Below are positions 1-12,049 of a stretch of 64,000 nucleotides of DNA, piece after piece (positions within the stretch are counted from its first letter, which is position 1; the number at the start of each line of letters is the position of its first letter). The position numbers and the translations under genes were made by a program. The DNA is from Stictocephala bisonia (taxonomy: Eukaryota; Arthropoda; Insecta; Hemiptera; Membracidae), in the NCBI GenBank assembly GCA_035578905.1, contig JAQJVL010000283.1:372001-436000 (forward strand), written 5' to 3'. The notes beneath the pieces are model-generated. The model did no database searches. It was not told the origin of the DNA and saw only the letters and a program-made list of their open reading frames with translations.

Positions 1-1480
1 CGTACGAAACCGAGATGCATATCAAGGTGATCATACTTCATAAGCAAACATCACGCTGTATTTTGATTGTTATGAGAAGAGGCTATTTATGTCGAAATGA
101 ACGAACTGGTTGCATTTCTTCGTACAGATACGTGGAGGATACACATTAAGGTGATCTTAATTCATAAACAAAGATCACGCTGTATTTTGATTGTCGTTAG
201 AAGAGACTATTTGTGTCGAAATGAAAAACTGGTTGCATTTCTTCGTACAGATACGTGAAACCGAGATACACGTCAAGGTGATCTTACTTCATAAACAAAG
301 ATCACGCTGTATTTTGATTGTTGTGAATAGAGGCTGTTTGTGTTGAAATGAACGAACTTGTTGCATTTCTTCGTACAGATACGTGAAACTGAGATACACG
401 TCAAGGTGATCTTACTTCATAAACAAAGATCACGCTGTATTTTGATTGTTGTGAATAGAGGCTGTTTGTGTTGAAATGAACGAACTTGTTGCATTTCTTC
501 GTATAGATACGTGAAACCGAGATACACGTTAAGGTGATCTTACTTAATAAACAAAGATCACGCTGTATTTTTATTGTTGAGAGAAGAGGCTATTTATGTC
601 GAAATGAACGAACTGGTTGCATTTCTTCGTACAAATACGTGAAACCGAGATACACGTCAAGGTGATCTTACTTCATAAACAAAGATCACGCTGTATTTTG
701 ATTGTTGTGAATAGAGGCTGTTTGTGTTGAAATGAACGAACTAGTTGCATTTCTTCGTACAAATACGTGAAACCGAGATACACGTCAAGGTGATCTTACT
801 TAATAAACAAAGATCACGCTGTATTTTGATTGTTGAGAGAAGAGGCTATTTATGTCGAAATGAACGAACTGGTTGCATTTCTTCGTACAGATACGTGGAG
901 GATACACATTAAGGTGATCTTAATTCCTAAACAAAGATCACGCTGTATTTTGATTGTCGTTAGAAGAGACTATTTGTGTCGAAATGAACGAAGTGGTTGC
1001 ATTTCTTCGTAACGATACGTGAAACCGAGAAATACGTCAAGGTGATCTTACTACATAAACAAAGATCACGCTGTATTTTGATTGTTATGAGAGAGGCTAT
1101 TTAAGTCAAAATAAACGAACTGGTTGCATTTCTTCGTACAGATACGTACGAAACCGAGATGCACATCAAGGTGATCATACTTCATAAGCAAACATCACGC
1201 TGTATTTTGATTGTTATGAGAAGAGGCTATTTATGTCGAAATGAACGAACTGGTTGCATTTCTTCGTACAGATACGTGGAGGATACACATTAAGGTGATC
1301 TTAATTCCTAAACAAAGATCACGCTGTATTTTGATTGTCGTTAGAAGAGACTATTTGTGTCGAAATGAAAAACTGGTTGCATTTCTTCGTACAGATACGT
1401 GAAACCGAGAAATACGTCAAGGTGATCTTTCTTGATAAACAAAGAGCATGCTGTATTTTGGTTGTTGTGAATAGAGGCTA
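1..1480. repeat. Tandem satellite, ~127-bp unit, about 11.5 copies
   Basis: The motif TTGCATTTCTTCGTA recurs at intervals of about 122 to 130 bases from the first base of the window to about 1390, and each interval repeats the same body (a GATCACGCTGTATTTTGATTG block, then a GTTGAAATGAACGAAC-like block). The array runs off the left edge, so its full length is unknown. Copies differ by scattered substitutions and short indels, which causes the period to vary. The short ORF over one unit pair is not maintained across the array and is not a gene. Confidence 0.95.
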
Positions 1481-1990
1481 TTTGTTAAATATTAACTAAC
1501 TGCTTGCCATTGCTCGTGCCTTCTTTAAACGGACAAAATACAGTTATTTAAAACTATATAAATTATTATATTTAGATATGGGGCTAAAGAGAGGCTTTCA
1601 ATTTCGATACTGCACATGGCTAATTTTGAGTTATGTGATTTTTTAAGGTATTAAACCTTGTATTTTGCAAATGCAAACTTATAAATATGATACTTTTGTT
1701 CACATGTTACGTGATTATTTTGTGTTTAATACCTCCATTATCTACATAACGTATTTTGAGATGACTTAGTACTTAGCACATTGCATTCACTATGAGGTGG
1801 TAACAATTCCCTGGATTCGATATTGGATCGGTTTATAGTTAGTACAAGTGTTTGTATTATATTAATTATATTTTGTCCTTCGGTTGCGTGAAACCTGACC
1901 TGACCTCACCAAACCTAACATAATCTGCCGTTTTAAAACTTTTGTTAACATATTCATACAGATGTGGAAGACAAAGGTTGTTGGACATTT
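1481..1990. other. AT-rich non-coding stretch
   Basis: No coding region or structured RNA is recognisable. A short CCTGACCTGACC/AACCTAAC-type run near 1890-1920 is a common low-complexity motif in insect genomes. Confidence 0.6.
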
Positions 1991-2320
1991 GACATCATTA
2001 CGTAAAAAATACCAATCACGACGTTACGTTTTGGTAAAACCCAGATCTTTTTCAAGGGCTAAAAACTAAATTACATCTAAACAAACATATTCTAAAGCTA
2101 CGTTCTTAAACTAATAAACTAATCTACATTAATTACCTACATTTTAACCTAGATCCTAGAACGGGGTACAAGAAAATGAACTTCTACTAAATATGACAAA
2201 AATGTTCTTCAATTTTTTCATATTTGCAAGATACTAAAAACTTAGTTTTTAGCACTTGAGAAAGATTTGTGTTTTACCAAATCGAAACTTCGTGATTGGT
2301 ATTTTTCACGTAATGATGGC
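1991..2320. repeat. Foldback (MITE-like) element with 78-bp inverted arms
   Basis: Bases 1991-2068 and 2243-2320 are imperfect inverted complements over about 78 bp. Both arms contain the CATTACGT(A/G)AAAAATACC block, a TTGGTAAAAC block and the GCTAAAAACTA end. The spacer is about 170 bp with no coding sequence. No confident target-site duplication was found. This is a non-autonomous foldback repeat of unknown family. Confidence 0.8.
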
Positions 2321-2944
2321 CTAATACTCCATCATTAAAAAATTGTTAAAAACAAAATATCCATACATAGGCCAATGTGTTACAAAATGAACTTAACATT
2401 TTATTGGTTAAAATGGGCGTTTAATACTTTTTACAACACTGTAATTACTTTCCAATACTGTAAAATATTTATATAGAAAATTGTTTGAGTTTGTGGGGTA
2501 GCTAAAGGAGTGTGGCCCGTTTTCAATGTTCAACTTACACTCGTAAGTGAACTGATAAACTATTCAATTTAGAATAACTCGACTCGTCTTGAGTATTAAG
2601 TTTCGTAACGGCTATAGACAAACGCTGATAGATTGCAGTCAAAATATACAAAGTGTCTGAAAGATACGTTATTAAACTTAACATAGGGTTCGTTAGGTAA
2701 AAAAAATATAGTAAAACGAATCCTAAAACGTTTTGTTGTCCGTCCGTCTGTCTGTCTATTTGTGTATTTTTTTTCTTTAAGTGAACCATTGAGGTTAAAA
2801 TGCTCAAATTTGGTTTAGTAGAAATAAATATTATGAAATATTGTTATGTAGTAATAATTTAACTATATGTTTAATAATAAAATAAATAGATAAATAAATA
2901 AAAACACTTTCTTATTTCTTTTCTTTTTATTACTTATTATTAGC
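2321..2944. other. AT-rich non-coding stretch
   Basis: No gene is recognised. A 90-codon open frame on the minus strand near 2535-2807 has no recognisable domain, crosses a CCGTCTGTCTGTCT simple repeat and is judged spurious. A short ATAA/AATAAATA run lies near 2878-2905. Confidence 0.5.
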
Positions 2945-3062
2945 CTACGTGGTTCGGAAGTGGCCCTGGTTATTGGACTATTAATAAATATATCTCTTTC
3001 AGAAGAACCGTCGACCCTAGTTAGTAACAATGACTACACTCATTGCGATCTAAGTAAACGTT
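2945..3062 (+). repeat. Partial copy of SINE family 1
   Basis: The segment from TACGTGGTTCGGA through GGCCCTGGTTATTGG, ACTATTAATAAATA and GTAACAATGACTACACTC matches the middle-to-3' part of the SINE at 59646-60085, with an internal deletion. The tRNA-like head is absent. It is followed by a 22-base A tract near 3276-3298 that may be unrelated. Confidence 0.7.
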
Positions 3063-3639
3063 CCAACTCCCAACACTCGTACAGTGATCGTTGTTTCAAT
3101 CTGCGAAGTCGTACTTCGGAATGTTACAAAAATGTATTGAATTTCCTATTCTATACGCAAGATTCTCAATGGCCTGTTATTCATCGCAGAGAAGTTATAT
3201 TCAAAGCTATCTGTTTGTTGCATTCTGATCTTTGATGTACGAGCCAGACCCAACTACTACCTAAGATGCTTATACAAAAAAAAAAAAAAAAAAAAAACAA
3301 GTTAGAAGTTATAAAAATGTGTATACAGTACAGTACAAGTGTGAACGTTACAAAACAAAAATATATTACACCTAGGTATGGCACCATACGTCCGTATTTT
3401 GTACGGACTGTTTGTATTTTACATTCAACGTCCGTGTCAGTACCGTACAAAGACAAACCTGGTAGATGTCCGTATTTTTCGTTCTTTTAGTATTACAAAT
3501 ATATTTTTAATAATTAAAATTATAAAAAGGACAAACATATGTATCACTATTACTTTGAGCAATTGACAATCGTGTGAGGTTGTGTGTTGCATTCATATAC
3601 GTAGATACCTCACTCCGTATAAAAAAGAATTTTTTCAAC

Positions 3640-3880
3640 TTTTGTAATGAGCCGAAAATAAGTGTGAAAATTTTAAAAGAATGTTGGAGTTTGCTCTTTC
3701 TTTACTCGGTACTTCGGCACCAGTTGAACGAGTTTTTTTCAATAATGAACAATGTCTAGACACTCGATCGGAATAGATTGTCCGTGGAGAAGTCGAAGCT
3801 ATTCTGAGTATCAAAGTTAACAACGACGTGTCATGTACTGACATTTTTAAGCCACTAAAACAATGGTTCTTTACTTAAAA
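3640..3880 (+). pseudogene. Broken hAT-superfamily transposase, C-terminal dimerisation region
   Basis: Conceptual translation in one plus frame gives SLLGTSAPVERVF, the strongly conserved start of the hAT C-terminal dimerisation region. One frame over, the sequence continues FSIMNNV and then RLSVE. The first frame resumes with AILSIKVNNDVSCTDIF. The pieces are in the order expected for hAT transposases but are split by frameshifts and stops, so no functional protein can be made. No upstream DDE core or BED zinc finger was found nearby, and no terminal repeats were located. It is probably an old, truncated copy. The family assignment rests on the SAPVERVFS-like motif and its C-terminal continuation. 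Confidence 0.7.
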
Positions 3881-4159
3881 AAGTAATCTCTTCAGAAAAA
3901 TATGACTTTTACAGCCTTTAGCCAGTACTAGTACAAGTGATGCCTAAACATTTTCAAGGAGATTTATGACAATTGATTGAGTTCGACCAACTGTCTAATA
4001 TTTACAAACTACTATCTTAAAGTATACAAAATGTTTGTTAGTATTGCATTACTCCAAAATCTTAAAATATAGTTGTAATATTAAATAAATAGCACAATGC
4101 CGTTAGTATAATTTTCCAAATTGAACAACCCAAATCGTATACCATAAAATTCATATAAG

Positions 4160-4227
4160 ACAGTTTACATAGTCAAAGTCAAAATATTTATTGTCGTTTA
4201 CAATGATATGCATGACAAAGGTCAATT

Positions 4228-4285
<58 letters not shown>

Positions 4286-4986
4286 TGCGCACATTAGCAC
4301 AAACTAAACTAGAGCTCTTACACTAACACCTACCAACTGTCTTAGCTCCTTATCATTTAAAAAGCAATTAACCGAATAATATTCTTTATCAATAAGAAAG
4401 GTTTTAACTTCCTTCTAAATTGCTGTAAATCTGGTTCTAGCCTAACATGAGATGGCAGGCGATTGTATAACTTGATAGCAGAAAATTTCGTTTGTTTCTC
4501 ATAAAAAGTTGTTCTATGTTTTGGAATTGGGAGGATATCAGGGCGCCTGATGTTGTAGTTAGAAGATTTTGATTGAGGGCTAAAGTATTGGAAGTTTTTC
4601 TTTAGAAATGACAAACACTCCAAAATATACAACGACGGAAATGTCAACAGTTTATTGGATCGAAACTTTCCTCTGCATGACTCCAATCCTCTGATACCCA
4701 ACATCAATCTAAGTGCCTTTTTTTGCAAACGAAATACATGCTGTGTTTTTGAGGTCTCGGCTCCCCATATTGGAAGACCATATGTAAGATGAGGATAAAA
4801 ACATCCATAATAAGCTGAAAACATTATATCCCTGTTTGCAAATTTAGACAGCCTGCGCAAAACGAACAGCCCACTACCAAGCTTACCACAAACTTTATCC
4901 AAGTGGTACCGATAGTTGAGATTATTATCAACAACTAATCCTAAGAATTCAGTTTGCTGAGATGACCGTACAATGATCCATAATCT
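4160..4986 (-). pseudogene. Non-LTR retrotransposon 3' fragment (end of reverse transcriptase ORF and 3' UTR)
   Basis: Read on the minus strand, an open frame continues from about 4970 to a stop at 4357. It contains TEFLGLVVDNNLNYRYH, FVLRRLSKFANRDIM, AYYGCFYPHLTYGLPIWG, VFRLQKKALRLMLGI and a final FSAIKLYNRLPSHVR block. These are the post-catalytic thumb and C-terminal segments typical of Jockey/CR1-like LINE reverse transcriptases. The catalytic FADD box is absent, so this is a 5'-truncated copy. Downstream on the same strand the sequence ends in AATAAATATTTTGACTTTGACT near 4172-4198, a typical arthropod LINE 3' terminus, next to an (AT)n tract. The first 40 or so codons of the open frame (about 4987-5100) are not LINE sequence but a Helitron-like end read through. 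Confidence 0.85.
4231..4290. repeat. (AT)n then (AC)n microsatellite
   Basis: About 47 bases of uninterrupted AT dinucleotides are followed by ACACACACATGCGCAC. It lies just downstream of the LINE 3' end on that element's strand. Confidence 0.95.
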
Positions 4987-5060
4987 CCAGGGGACAGCGC
5001 TTCGCGTCCCAACCCCAACACTCGCAGCGCTCGTGACATCATGGTATCGGCACTTTTTTA
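4987..5060 (-). mobile_element. Helitron-like 3' end
   Basis: On the minus strand the sequence contains CACGAGCGC, GTTGGGACGCGAAGCGC and a final TGTCCCCTGG. This parallels the 3' end of the Helitron-like element at 51851-52554 (GTTGGTACGCGAAGCGTG, then GTGTCCCCTAG). A CTRR terminus, a short hairpin (ACGC/GCGT type) and an adjoining host sequence, here LINE, are expected Helitron traits. The 5' end was not identified. Confidence 0.55.
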
Positions 5061-6076
5061 CAACAAATAGTAGTAGGTTACCTAAATCACGTAAAATCAC
5101 AATTTTAAATTTATTTACAGTATCTCACTAACATTACTTGCGTTGCTACCTATTTAGCCTATTTCAAACATGTTCATTTCATTTGTTTTTGTTTAACAGC
5201 TGAAGATTAATTAAATAAATAAAGTAACTGCATTACATTGCCATTGAAACCTTCAAAATCGGTAGAGCGGAGCCATACAATCGAATGTGTATAAAACCAC
5301 GCTTACAATCTCCCCTGGTATAAGGTTACGAAAAATTGAGTGACACACATAAGGACACCATTAGAATTTTATATAATATTAAAATCTTCTAAACTTATCA
5401 ATATTACAAACACTATTTATTACATTTCAACAGCTGTTGACACTGATTGGTAATCATTATTTACAATTGAACAGCTGTTTCTTTTCGATTCGATTAAATC
5501 TCTCTCATGTTTTTCTTATGGCCGGAAAACGTAATTTGAAGGTTTCCCATATCCTTCAGGATGAAAATATTGAAGAATTAAGACCTTACTGCACAATGGC
5601 TTTTTTGCTATCTCTCAACACAAATGCCAATGTGTCTAGGTTATTTTTTGTCCGATTCCAATTTTTTTTTTTTTTATACTGACAGATTGGTAATGAAATT
5701 TGCTAAAAGTGTTCTTAGTATTTTTTTTTTTTTTTTGTATTTTCCCCTTTTTATAGCAAATTTCGTTTAAAAATTGAAAATGGCCACCATTTTGAAATTT
5801 AAAATTGGGTCGTTGATTTTTTTTCTAGAACAGTTCTCTACTATCTAACCATGCATAGCGAGTTTCATAAAGAACAATTTAGCCAACGTGGAGATAAAAA
5901 TTATGGTGTTAAAAACAACAAAGTGGTGGATATCTGGTAAACAAAGCATTTTTGGACAAAAATGTATTCTTGATTTTCTCTTTATTTTGACCTTTGTAAC
6001 CATTTCCCAAAGTTTGACACTTTACTTTTGGGAGACCCTGTATATAAGTACAAATGATACAAGTACAAAATGCACA
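5061..6076. other. Non-coding stretch with an isolated DNA-transposon-like end
   Basis: No supported gene is present. Two T-rich tracts lie near 5660 and 5720. Near 6030-6045 the sequence TTTTGGGAGACCCTGTATA resembles one end of a TACAGGGTST-type transposon, but the matching other end was not found. Confidence 0.5.
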
Positions 6077-6217
6077 AATACTATGAACGGTGATCGATTT
6101 CGGCAAACCACATCACCTTCCTCAGACCAAAGGGATTCAAAAAAGGTTCTTTTGCGAATTCCTTTGGTCTGAGGAAGGTAAACATGGTTTGCCGAAATCG
6201 ATCACCATTCATAGTAT
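6077..6217. repeat. 57-bp inverted repeat carrying two opposed hammerhead-like motifs
   Basis: Bases 6077-6133 and 6161-6217 are near-perfect inverted complements with a 27-base spacer. Each arm carries CTGAGGA, a short stem-loop and then GAAATCGATCACC. On the plus strand CTGAGGA is 6169-6175, the stem II pairing GGTAAAC/GTTTGCC follows, GAAA is 6194-6197 and the predicted cleavage context TCGATC|ACC ends at 6203. The minus-strand copy has CTGAGGA at 6119-6125 and GAAA at 6098-6101. The bases GGT just before CTGA can pair with ACC after the predicted cleavage site (stem I). The inverted repeat ends about 10 bases before the transposon at 6228. Confidence 0.6.
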
Positions 6218-6227
6218 TTTTGCATTA

Positions 6228-8744
6228 TACAGGGTGGCTGAAAAGTAACATGCACCACCCACTAATCTTTTTATAATACAATAAATATTTTATTTCAGTT
6301 TGTGGCAACCTTCTTAGTTACAAGAGGCTACACTAATGAAAGCATTTTAAAGCCCTCCCACTGAAGGAGGCTGGGAGGTAGGAGGCAACTCAAAATTTTT
6401 AAATAGCAACCCCTATCTTGTGACCCCTCTGATAAAAGAGCTTGGTAAGACGAGAAAGTTAACATAAAGAAAAGTGAAATCGGACCATCCAAAACAAAAT
6501 GGCGGTCAAGTAAATGAAATGGCAAAAAAATAACTAGCAACCCCCTCTAATATTTTTAATACTAAAAATATTTTATTTCAGTTTGTGGCAACCTTCTTGA
6601 GTATGAGAGGTTACACTATTGAAAGCATTTTAAAATATCCCTCCCCCTGAAGGGGATTGGGGGTGGCAGGCAACTCAAACTTTTTAAATAATAACTCCTA
6701 CTGTGTAACCCCTCTGATAAAAGAGCTATTTTTATTTTTTTATTTTTTTTACTATTTGGAGGACCAGGCAACAAACCTGTTAATCTGTTAAAAAGGCTTA
6801 TTGTGCGCCCTCATTTACAGGACTTCAAACCTCATCCAATCCAAGGTCCTTAGGGAACCTTGGATTGCCTTGATGAGGTTTTCCTGTGCTACCTCTTGGC
6901 CACGTTATAAAACGCTGCCCAAAGTGAGAGCCTGCTTCCTAGCTGGAGCTAGGCAGTGGAAGGGGATGTGCCATCCAGACTCCTCCTCCTCTCCACATTT
7001 CCTACACAAGAGAATTGGGAACCCCATCTTGTTCATGTGTGCCCGAAACGTCCAGTGCCCATTTATAAAACCAACCACCCTTCGGAGTTCTGATCTTGCA
7101 AGAGAAAGAGCTTCAGCCATGTTGGAGTACGATGGCTCCAACAGGACCTCCTTTGCTTGCCTGTTACCTGGCGTTGCCTCCTAGGTCTCCTGGAACTTGC
7201 CAGCGACCCATGTAGAGGCAACCCTCTTGGCGAGGTTGTAACACCGCATGCCGGTTCTGGGCTAACAAGACGTTCTTCAGTGCCTCTCGTTTCCCACTAC
7301 CCCAAGGTGACCTGGCACCCATGACAGGATTACCCTGTTGGAACGCGCCAGCATTTTAAGAACCCAGTGGCAGTCCCAAACTAGACTCGAGGTGAAGTCG
7401 AATGACTTAGTGCCGCTTGGTTGTCTGAGTTCAGATAGATTGTTTTTCCCATAAGGCCTAAATCTATGATTGCCTGAGCACAGGCAGCTATGGCAGCCAC
7501 TTCCGCCTGAAAAACCATAGCCAGTTTGCCAAGGCTACAACTGAGCTCAGTTTTTTACCTGGCACCATAGACCCCGTAACCAGACCCAAGGATGATTCGT
7601 GAGCCATCTGTGTACCACGTGATCGCATTCTTCATTGAGCTTGATTCACCTTGTTCCCAATGTTTTCTGTCGCCAATGACGACACGATAGGGTTTGTCAA
7701 TAGTAGGATGCTAGAGATTTTGGTATCCTTACTGGCATAGTGAGCTTAGCAGCATCCGCAGGTCTGGAAACTAAATACTGCAAGCCTTGCATCCCCCATG
7801 ATAAAAATCTCAAGGGGGGACAGACTTAGCAGCACCTCCATTTCAGCGGTGGGTGTACCCTTATATGCCCCAAGGATTCCCAAACAAGCTAACTGCTGCA
7901 CCTAGTGTTTTTACACTAGTGACTTGTTGGACCTTGGGCCAAATGGCTGAAAAGTGATTTACAACTCCCTGTAATATTTTACTATTAAAGGGGTTTGATT
8001 TCAGTTGAACATTATTTTTACGTAATTAAAGGATTGGTTACTCAATATTAAGATTTGTAAATGTTGTTTTAGTAAGGAGGTGTAGAGGACAGCCCCTAAA
8101 ATTTGAAAAAAAATCATCATGTGATACCTCATTTTTCAGATTTAGTTTAGACAAGAAGCTGTCATTCATGAAATATTTTTGACAATCCTTTCCAAAATGG
8201 CAGCTCAAAATGATAAGTAGTTAAAAGTTATGTGGGAGAAACTTTTAATATGCTATTAACATGAATTTTGATTTCTCGTATAACCTAGACCTTCAAAATA
8301 TGGTTTTGCATAGTAAATGTCTATAAAAAAAGCAGCCATGAGGTGCCCCTACCCCACCCCCAAGCTTTGGTCACAACACATCTACAAACTTTGCCTCAGA
8401 CATTAATTAAATATTTGTTACATGAAAAACGTCACAGAGGATTAATTTAGAGCAACTTCCCTTTGTTGCCACCATTTTGTTCTGGGTGGTCTGATTTCAC
8501 TTTTCTTTATGGTTCTCTTTCGTCTAACTAAGTTCTTTTATCAGAGGGTTCACAAGGTAGGGGTTGCTATTTAAACATTTTAAGTCCTCCCCCCACCCCC
8601 AGTCCCCTTCACGGGGGGGGGGACTTTTTAAATGCTTTCATTAATGTAGCCCCTCATACCTAAGAAGGTTGCCACAAACGGAAATAAAATATTTTAGTAT
8701 AAAAAAGTTAGTAGGGGTGCAAGTTACTTTTCAGCCACCCTGTA
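6228..8744. mobile_element. TACAGGGTG-ended DNA transposon (foldback, ~290-bp terminal inverted repeats)
   Basis: The left end TACAGGGTGGCTGAAAAGTAA (6228 onward) is mirrored at the right end, finishing at 8744, and both are flanked by TA. The arms match over roughly 290 bp, including ATTTTATTTCAGTTTGTGG, the CCCTCTGATAAAAGAG block and AAAATGG near the inner limit. Part of the left arm is duplicated in tandem (6270-6440 repeated at about 6555-6730). No transposase was found. A LINE fragment fills 6727 to about 7960. The TA duplication and ends suggest a Tc1/mariner-like non-autonomous family, which is inference. Confidence 0.8.
6727..7960 (-). pseudogene. LINE 3' fragment with RNase H domain, nested in a DNA transposon
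   Basis: Minus-strand translations give decayed RNase H motifs: GYGVYGA and KTELS near 7540-7590, LAMVFQAEVAAIAACAQAI near 7500, and a SDNQAAL-like block near 7420. A 78-residue segment follows, with LSLARSELRRVVGFINGHW then a C..C...HI...CLAPAR zinc-knuckle-like tail (6905-7141). This order (RNase H then Cys/His tail) is that of R1/I/Jockey-group LINEs. Stops and frameshifts break it repeatedly. The minus-strand 3' end is A-rich (T-rich on plus, 6727-6752), consistent with retroposition into the surrounding transposon. The 5' truncation point near 7960 is approximate. Confidence 0.75.
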
Positions 8745-11719
8745 TACTGTTGTGTGACGGTCACTTGTACTGAATTATGTACCAACACGTATTATGCTAA
8801 TTAATTTAAAAAAATAATATGTAGGCCTTTATCTGCTACTTCTACGAAGATAGTTTGATTTCATAATAAATAAATTAAGTATACAGAAATTATATTCTAT
8901 TTTATGAACAAACCATGTTTTATTTCATAAAACTTCTGGACGAATAATGTATATTTCATTTTCTCAAAAATTACGTATGATTGGATGGACTTGATCAGAA
9001 ATGAGATCGTTATGTTGGTCTAACATAACTTGTCAACCATAAGTAATTGGAATACAAATCTTTTAACTTTTTTTAGACGTCAGATTCAAATCTTTGGAGG
9101 AGCAAAATCTCTGAGGATAGTTGCCAGAGCCACTAAAGAAACTTTTATAAAATTTAGAGGTAAATTATGTTAGTTTTTCTATCATAGAGACCCACTAAGA
9201 AAGGATTACTCGAAATTTCATTCCTAAATGGCATAAAAAGTCCCTCAACATAACCTTTTTTCCAACCATGTTTATATCATTACATTGGTATTAATTTAAT
9301 AATTTATTTCAAATAGTTGACACAAAAAAGATAAACATAAGACAAAAGATTTGCTAATTTTTTTCTTTTTTTTTTCATTGTTAACTATTTAAGGTAAATT
9401 TCTACTAACTCTTACATGATTGCACTGCTTTGCATTACCCTTTAGTAGACTTACAGATTTTTCTAGACTACGAAACTTTACTATCTAGGTGGACAGCAGC
9501 AGGATGAGCTTTTATATCGATGTGATGGTTTGGAGGAGTAAACAATTGTAGAGAGCCATAACGAAGCAAAGCAAGGGCTGTCGGCTAGTAACATAGATAA
9601 GTAGAGATTATAAGCAGACCAAAACTCAACAACTAAAATATAAAAAACTATTGATGCAACTTCATAGTATTAATTATGGTTTCTTCATTTGGTCCTTGGT
9701 GTGGAATTTTGATGTTTTAATAAAATATATTGAATTATTAAATATCTTTCATTTAAAGTAATTATGGTGACTATTATTGAACATTTTCATAGGACCTTAC
9801 GTACACTCATAAATTAAGTAGTATTGGTAAATTACTGTGTATTACAAACATGTAGGGAAGGTGGGTTAAACAGTATACATATATATGACAAATGAAATGA
9901 AATAGCCTACTAACTGTCTTGTGGACAGTATGATTGATTGAGAGGGTCAATCAACCAAGCTTCGTATGTATGTAGCGAGGTTTTGAGAACCTAACAAGTG
10001 CCATTTACATGTGAAGCAAGAGAGAGATCAAGTTATACTCTGTACAGAAGAGTCTTTAAACTAATGTTACAGAATGCCCTACGAACGTAAGGAGTGTGAA
10101 TTCCGACCTGCTCTCTTTCTACAAACAACTGGAGTCATGTACCTCATACCTAGAAACATTACATCACTTAGTAGGAGGACCCATCATGTACCTTGTGTAT
10201 ACGTAGGGCAGCAAGAAGACATTTTTCAAGTGTTATAAATCGTACGACAGATTCTGACTCATCTGTGAACATCCTAACTAATGTATACAAAAGACTACAA
10301 CTTAGTTAGAATGTATATCCATGAGTATGGGGCACACGACTGGTCCCTCCTTACCAATGAGGGTGTGACCGTTCAATGTATATTTTCAAGTTTTCAATCA
10401 TTAATGTGTCTTAAGGCTTGTATGCAGAAGGATGGCAGGTCAGAGGTAGATCCAGGGGACACTGACACAAAGACCTCGCCCACCCACCCATCCACGTACC
10501 CACCCACACAAGTACGCTGGTATTACAAAAACACGTACGGTGGTATTGAACAATAAAATATACACTAGATATAATAAAAAATGTCACAAGGCCCATTTGG
10601 AGCAAACGCCTGAAAGGGGGTTCATTACATGTTATGTACTGTTTGGGCATACTGAAGGTGGAATGAATGATGCCAAATTAGCGAAACTAATTGTGGAGCC
10701 TCAAAATAATTAAAAAAAGAAAAAAACAATGAAAAATTTAAACACCATTCTAACACATACTGCCACAAATCAAATTTTGCTGCTAGTTAGAACTTGTTTA
10801 GGTAATGGAAGGAAAATTGTATGATGTAGTTAATCTGGTAGAGTGTGCAGAAACGGCACTTATTGAAGAGAAAAGAAAGAAATTAATAATCGTTACAACT
10901 TTGATACTCGTTTTTCAATGTGGCAAAATACAGCAATAAGGGGGCTTAGGGATGTTAAAACTTTAAGAGCCGACAAGTCATCATATGGCAAAGAAAACTT
11001 AAGGACAAAGTTAAAATTCAGAAAACACGCTGGAGATTATAATCTCTTTTCACACATCAACTTTGAGGATAAATACTAATATACAAGCAAACACACTCAG
11101 AACAAAGTAACAAAGTGCTATGGTGAAGTAATACCTGTCAAAATTACAAGGAACATGGTACTATAATTTTAACAAAAATTATGGAAAAAAGTTTATTAGA
11201 TTTGTTTACATTGATTCACTGGCAAAAACGTTATTTATACTTTAAACATGAACGTAGACGTAAAAACTGTCGTTTTCAAGATTTTCAAGCCGCAAGTTAC
11301 AAGACGGTCAGGCTAGAATAATCGAGATGCAGCAACCAGCACTTTACACCCACTGTGCAAATAACCACAAATAATGATAAGCTGAATCTGGCTAAAACAG
11401 ACCTAATTCAGTAGCCAATATAAGGAACACTTAGCGGGACATCTTTGTGACTACAACTTTTTTTGATAGTCTTTTCAGGTTCGGAATGGAATGCAGGTTT
11501 CAAAATGGAAAAGAAACCATACAAATTAGTGAGACTGAATGGATTGAGCAATATTATGCCATAATCATCTTTTTAGAACCTCTTCCTGTCCTTCTGTCCT
11601 ATTAAAAACAATAGCAAAGCATCATCCTAAGGAAATGATGCCTTTTCATCACTATAAAACACAAACTACTCAGATTTTATCACCATTGTTGAAACTTTAG
11701 GTGAAAATTCATCAATTAC
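8745..11719. other. Long stretch without a recognised gene
   Basis: No coding region is supported. A Helitron-like 3' end may be present at 9555-9588 (AACGAAGCAAAGCAAGGGCT then CTAG followed by T). Near 10479-10553 there is a decayed fragment of the 36-bp minisatellite found at 33985-34895 and 38221-38970. A 91-codon plus frame at 10281-10556 crosses that minisatellite and shows no domain. Confidence 0.5.
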
Positions 11720-12018
11720 TTTACCATGGCAAAGCAATATTGCTATCTCAATAACAAAGCATTAAACAAATCAAAAACCCAACAATTAATTTTCACTAAA
11801 ACTCAGAACTATTATCATGACCTTCCCGAACTCACTAAAATTGAATCATGAAAGTATCTGGGACTAATAATAGACCAAAAAATATCCTTGGAACCCCACG
11901 TAAATCTACTCTGCCAAAAACTAAATACCAGTCTCTATGTAGTTAAAAGATTAGTACAGATTCGTAGTATTAAAGTAGCTAAGACAGCATACTACACGTT
12001 AAGACTAATGATCCTGTG
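11720..12018 (+). pseudogene. Non-LTR retrotransposon reverse transcriptase fragment
   Basis: The plus strand translates to YCYLNNKALNKSKTQQLIF, then KYLGLIIDQKISLEPHVNLL, then LNTSLYVVKRLVQI and AKTAYYTLRL. These match the segment immediately after the FADD catalytic box in CR1/Jockey-like LINE reverse transcriptases. An internal stop precedes KYLGL, and the frame ends at 12018 without the AYYGLFHS..YGI..WG continuation. The fragment is short and dead. It lies directly upstream of a decayed integrase gene, with no sign that the two belong to one element. Confidence 0.75.
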
Positions 12019-12049
12019 AACAGATAGCACAATAGTCATTTCTACACTA

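Noticed and set aside
10281..10556. 91-codon plus ORF
   Set aside because: It crosses a decayed minisatellite and has no recognisable domain or splice context.
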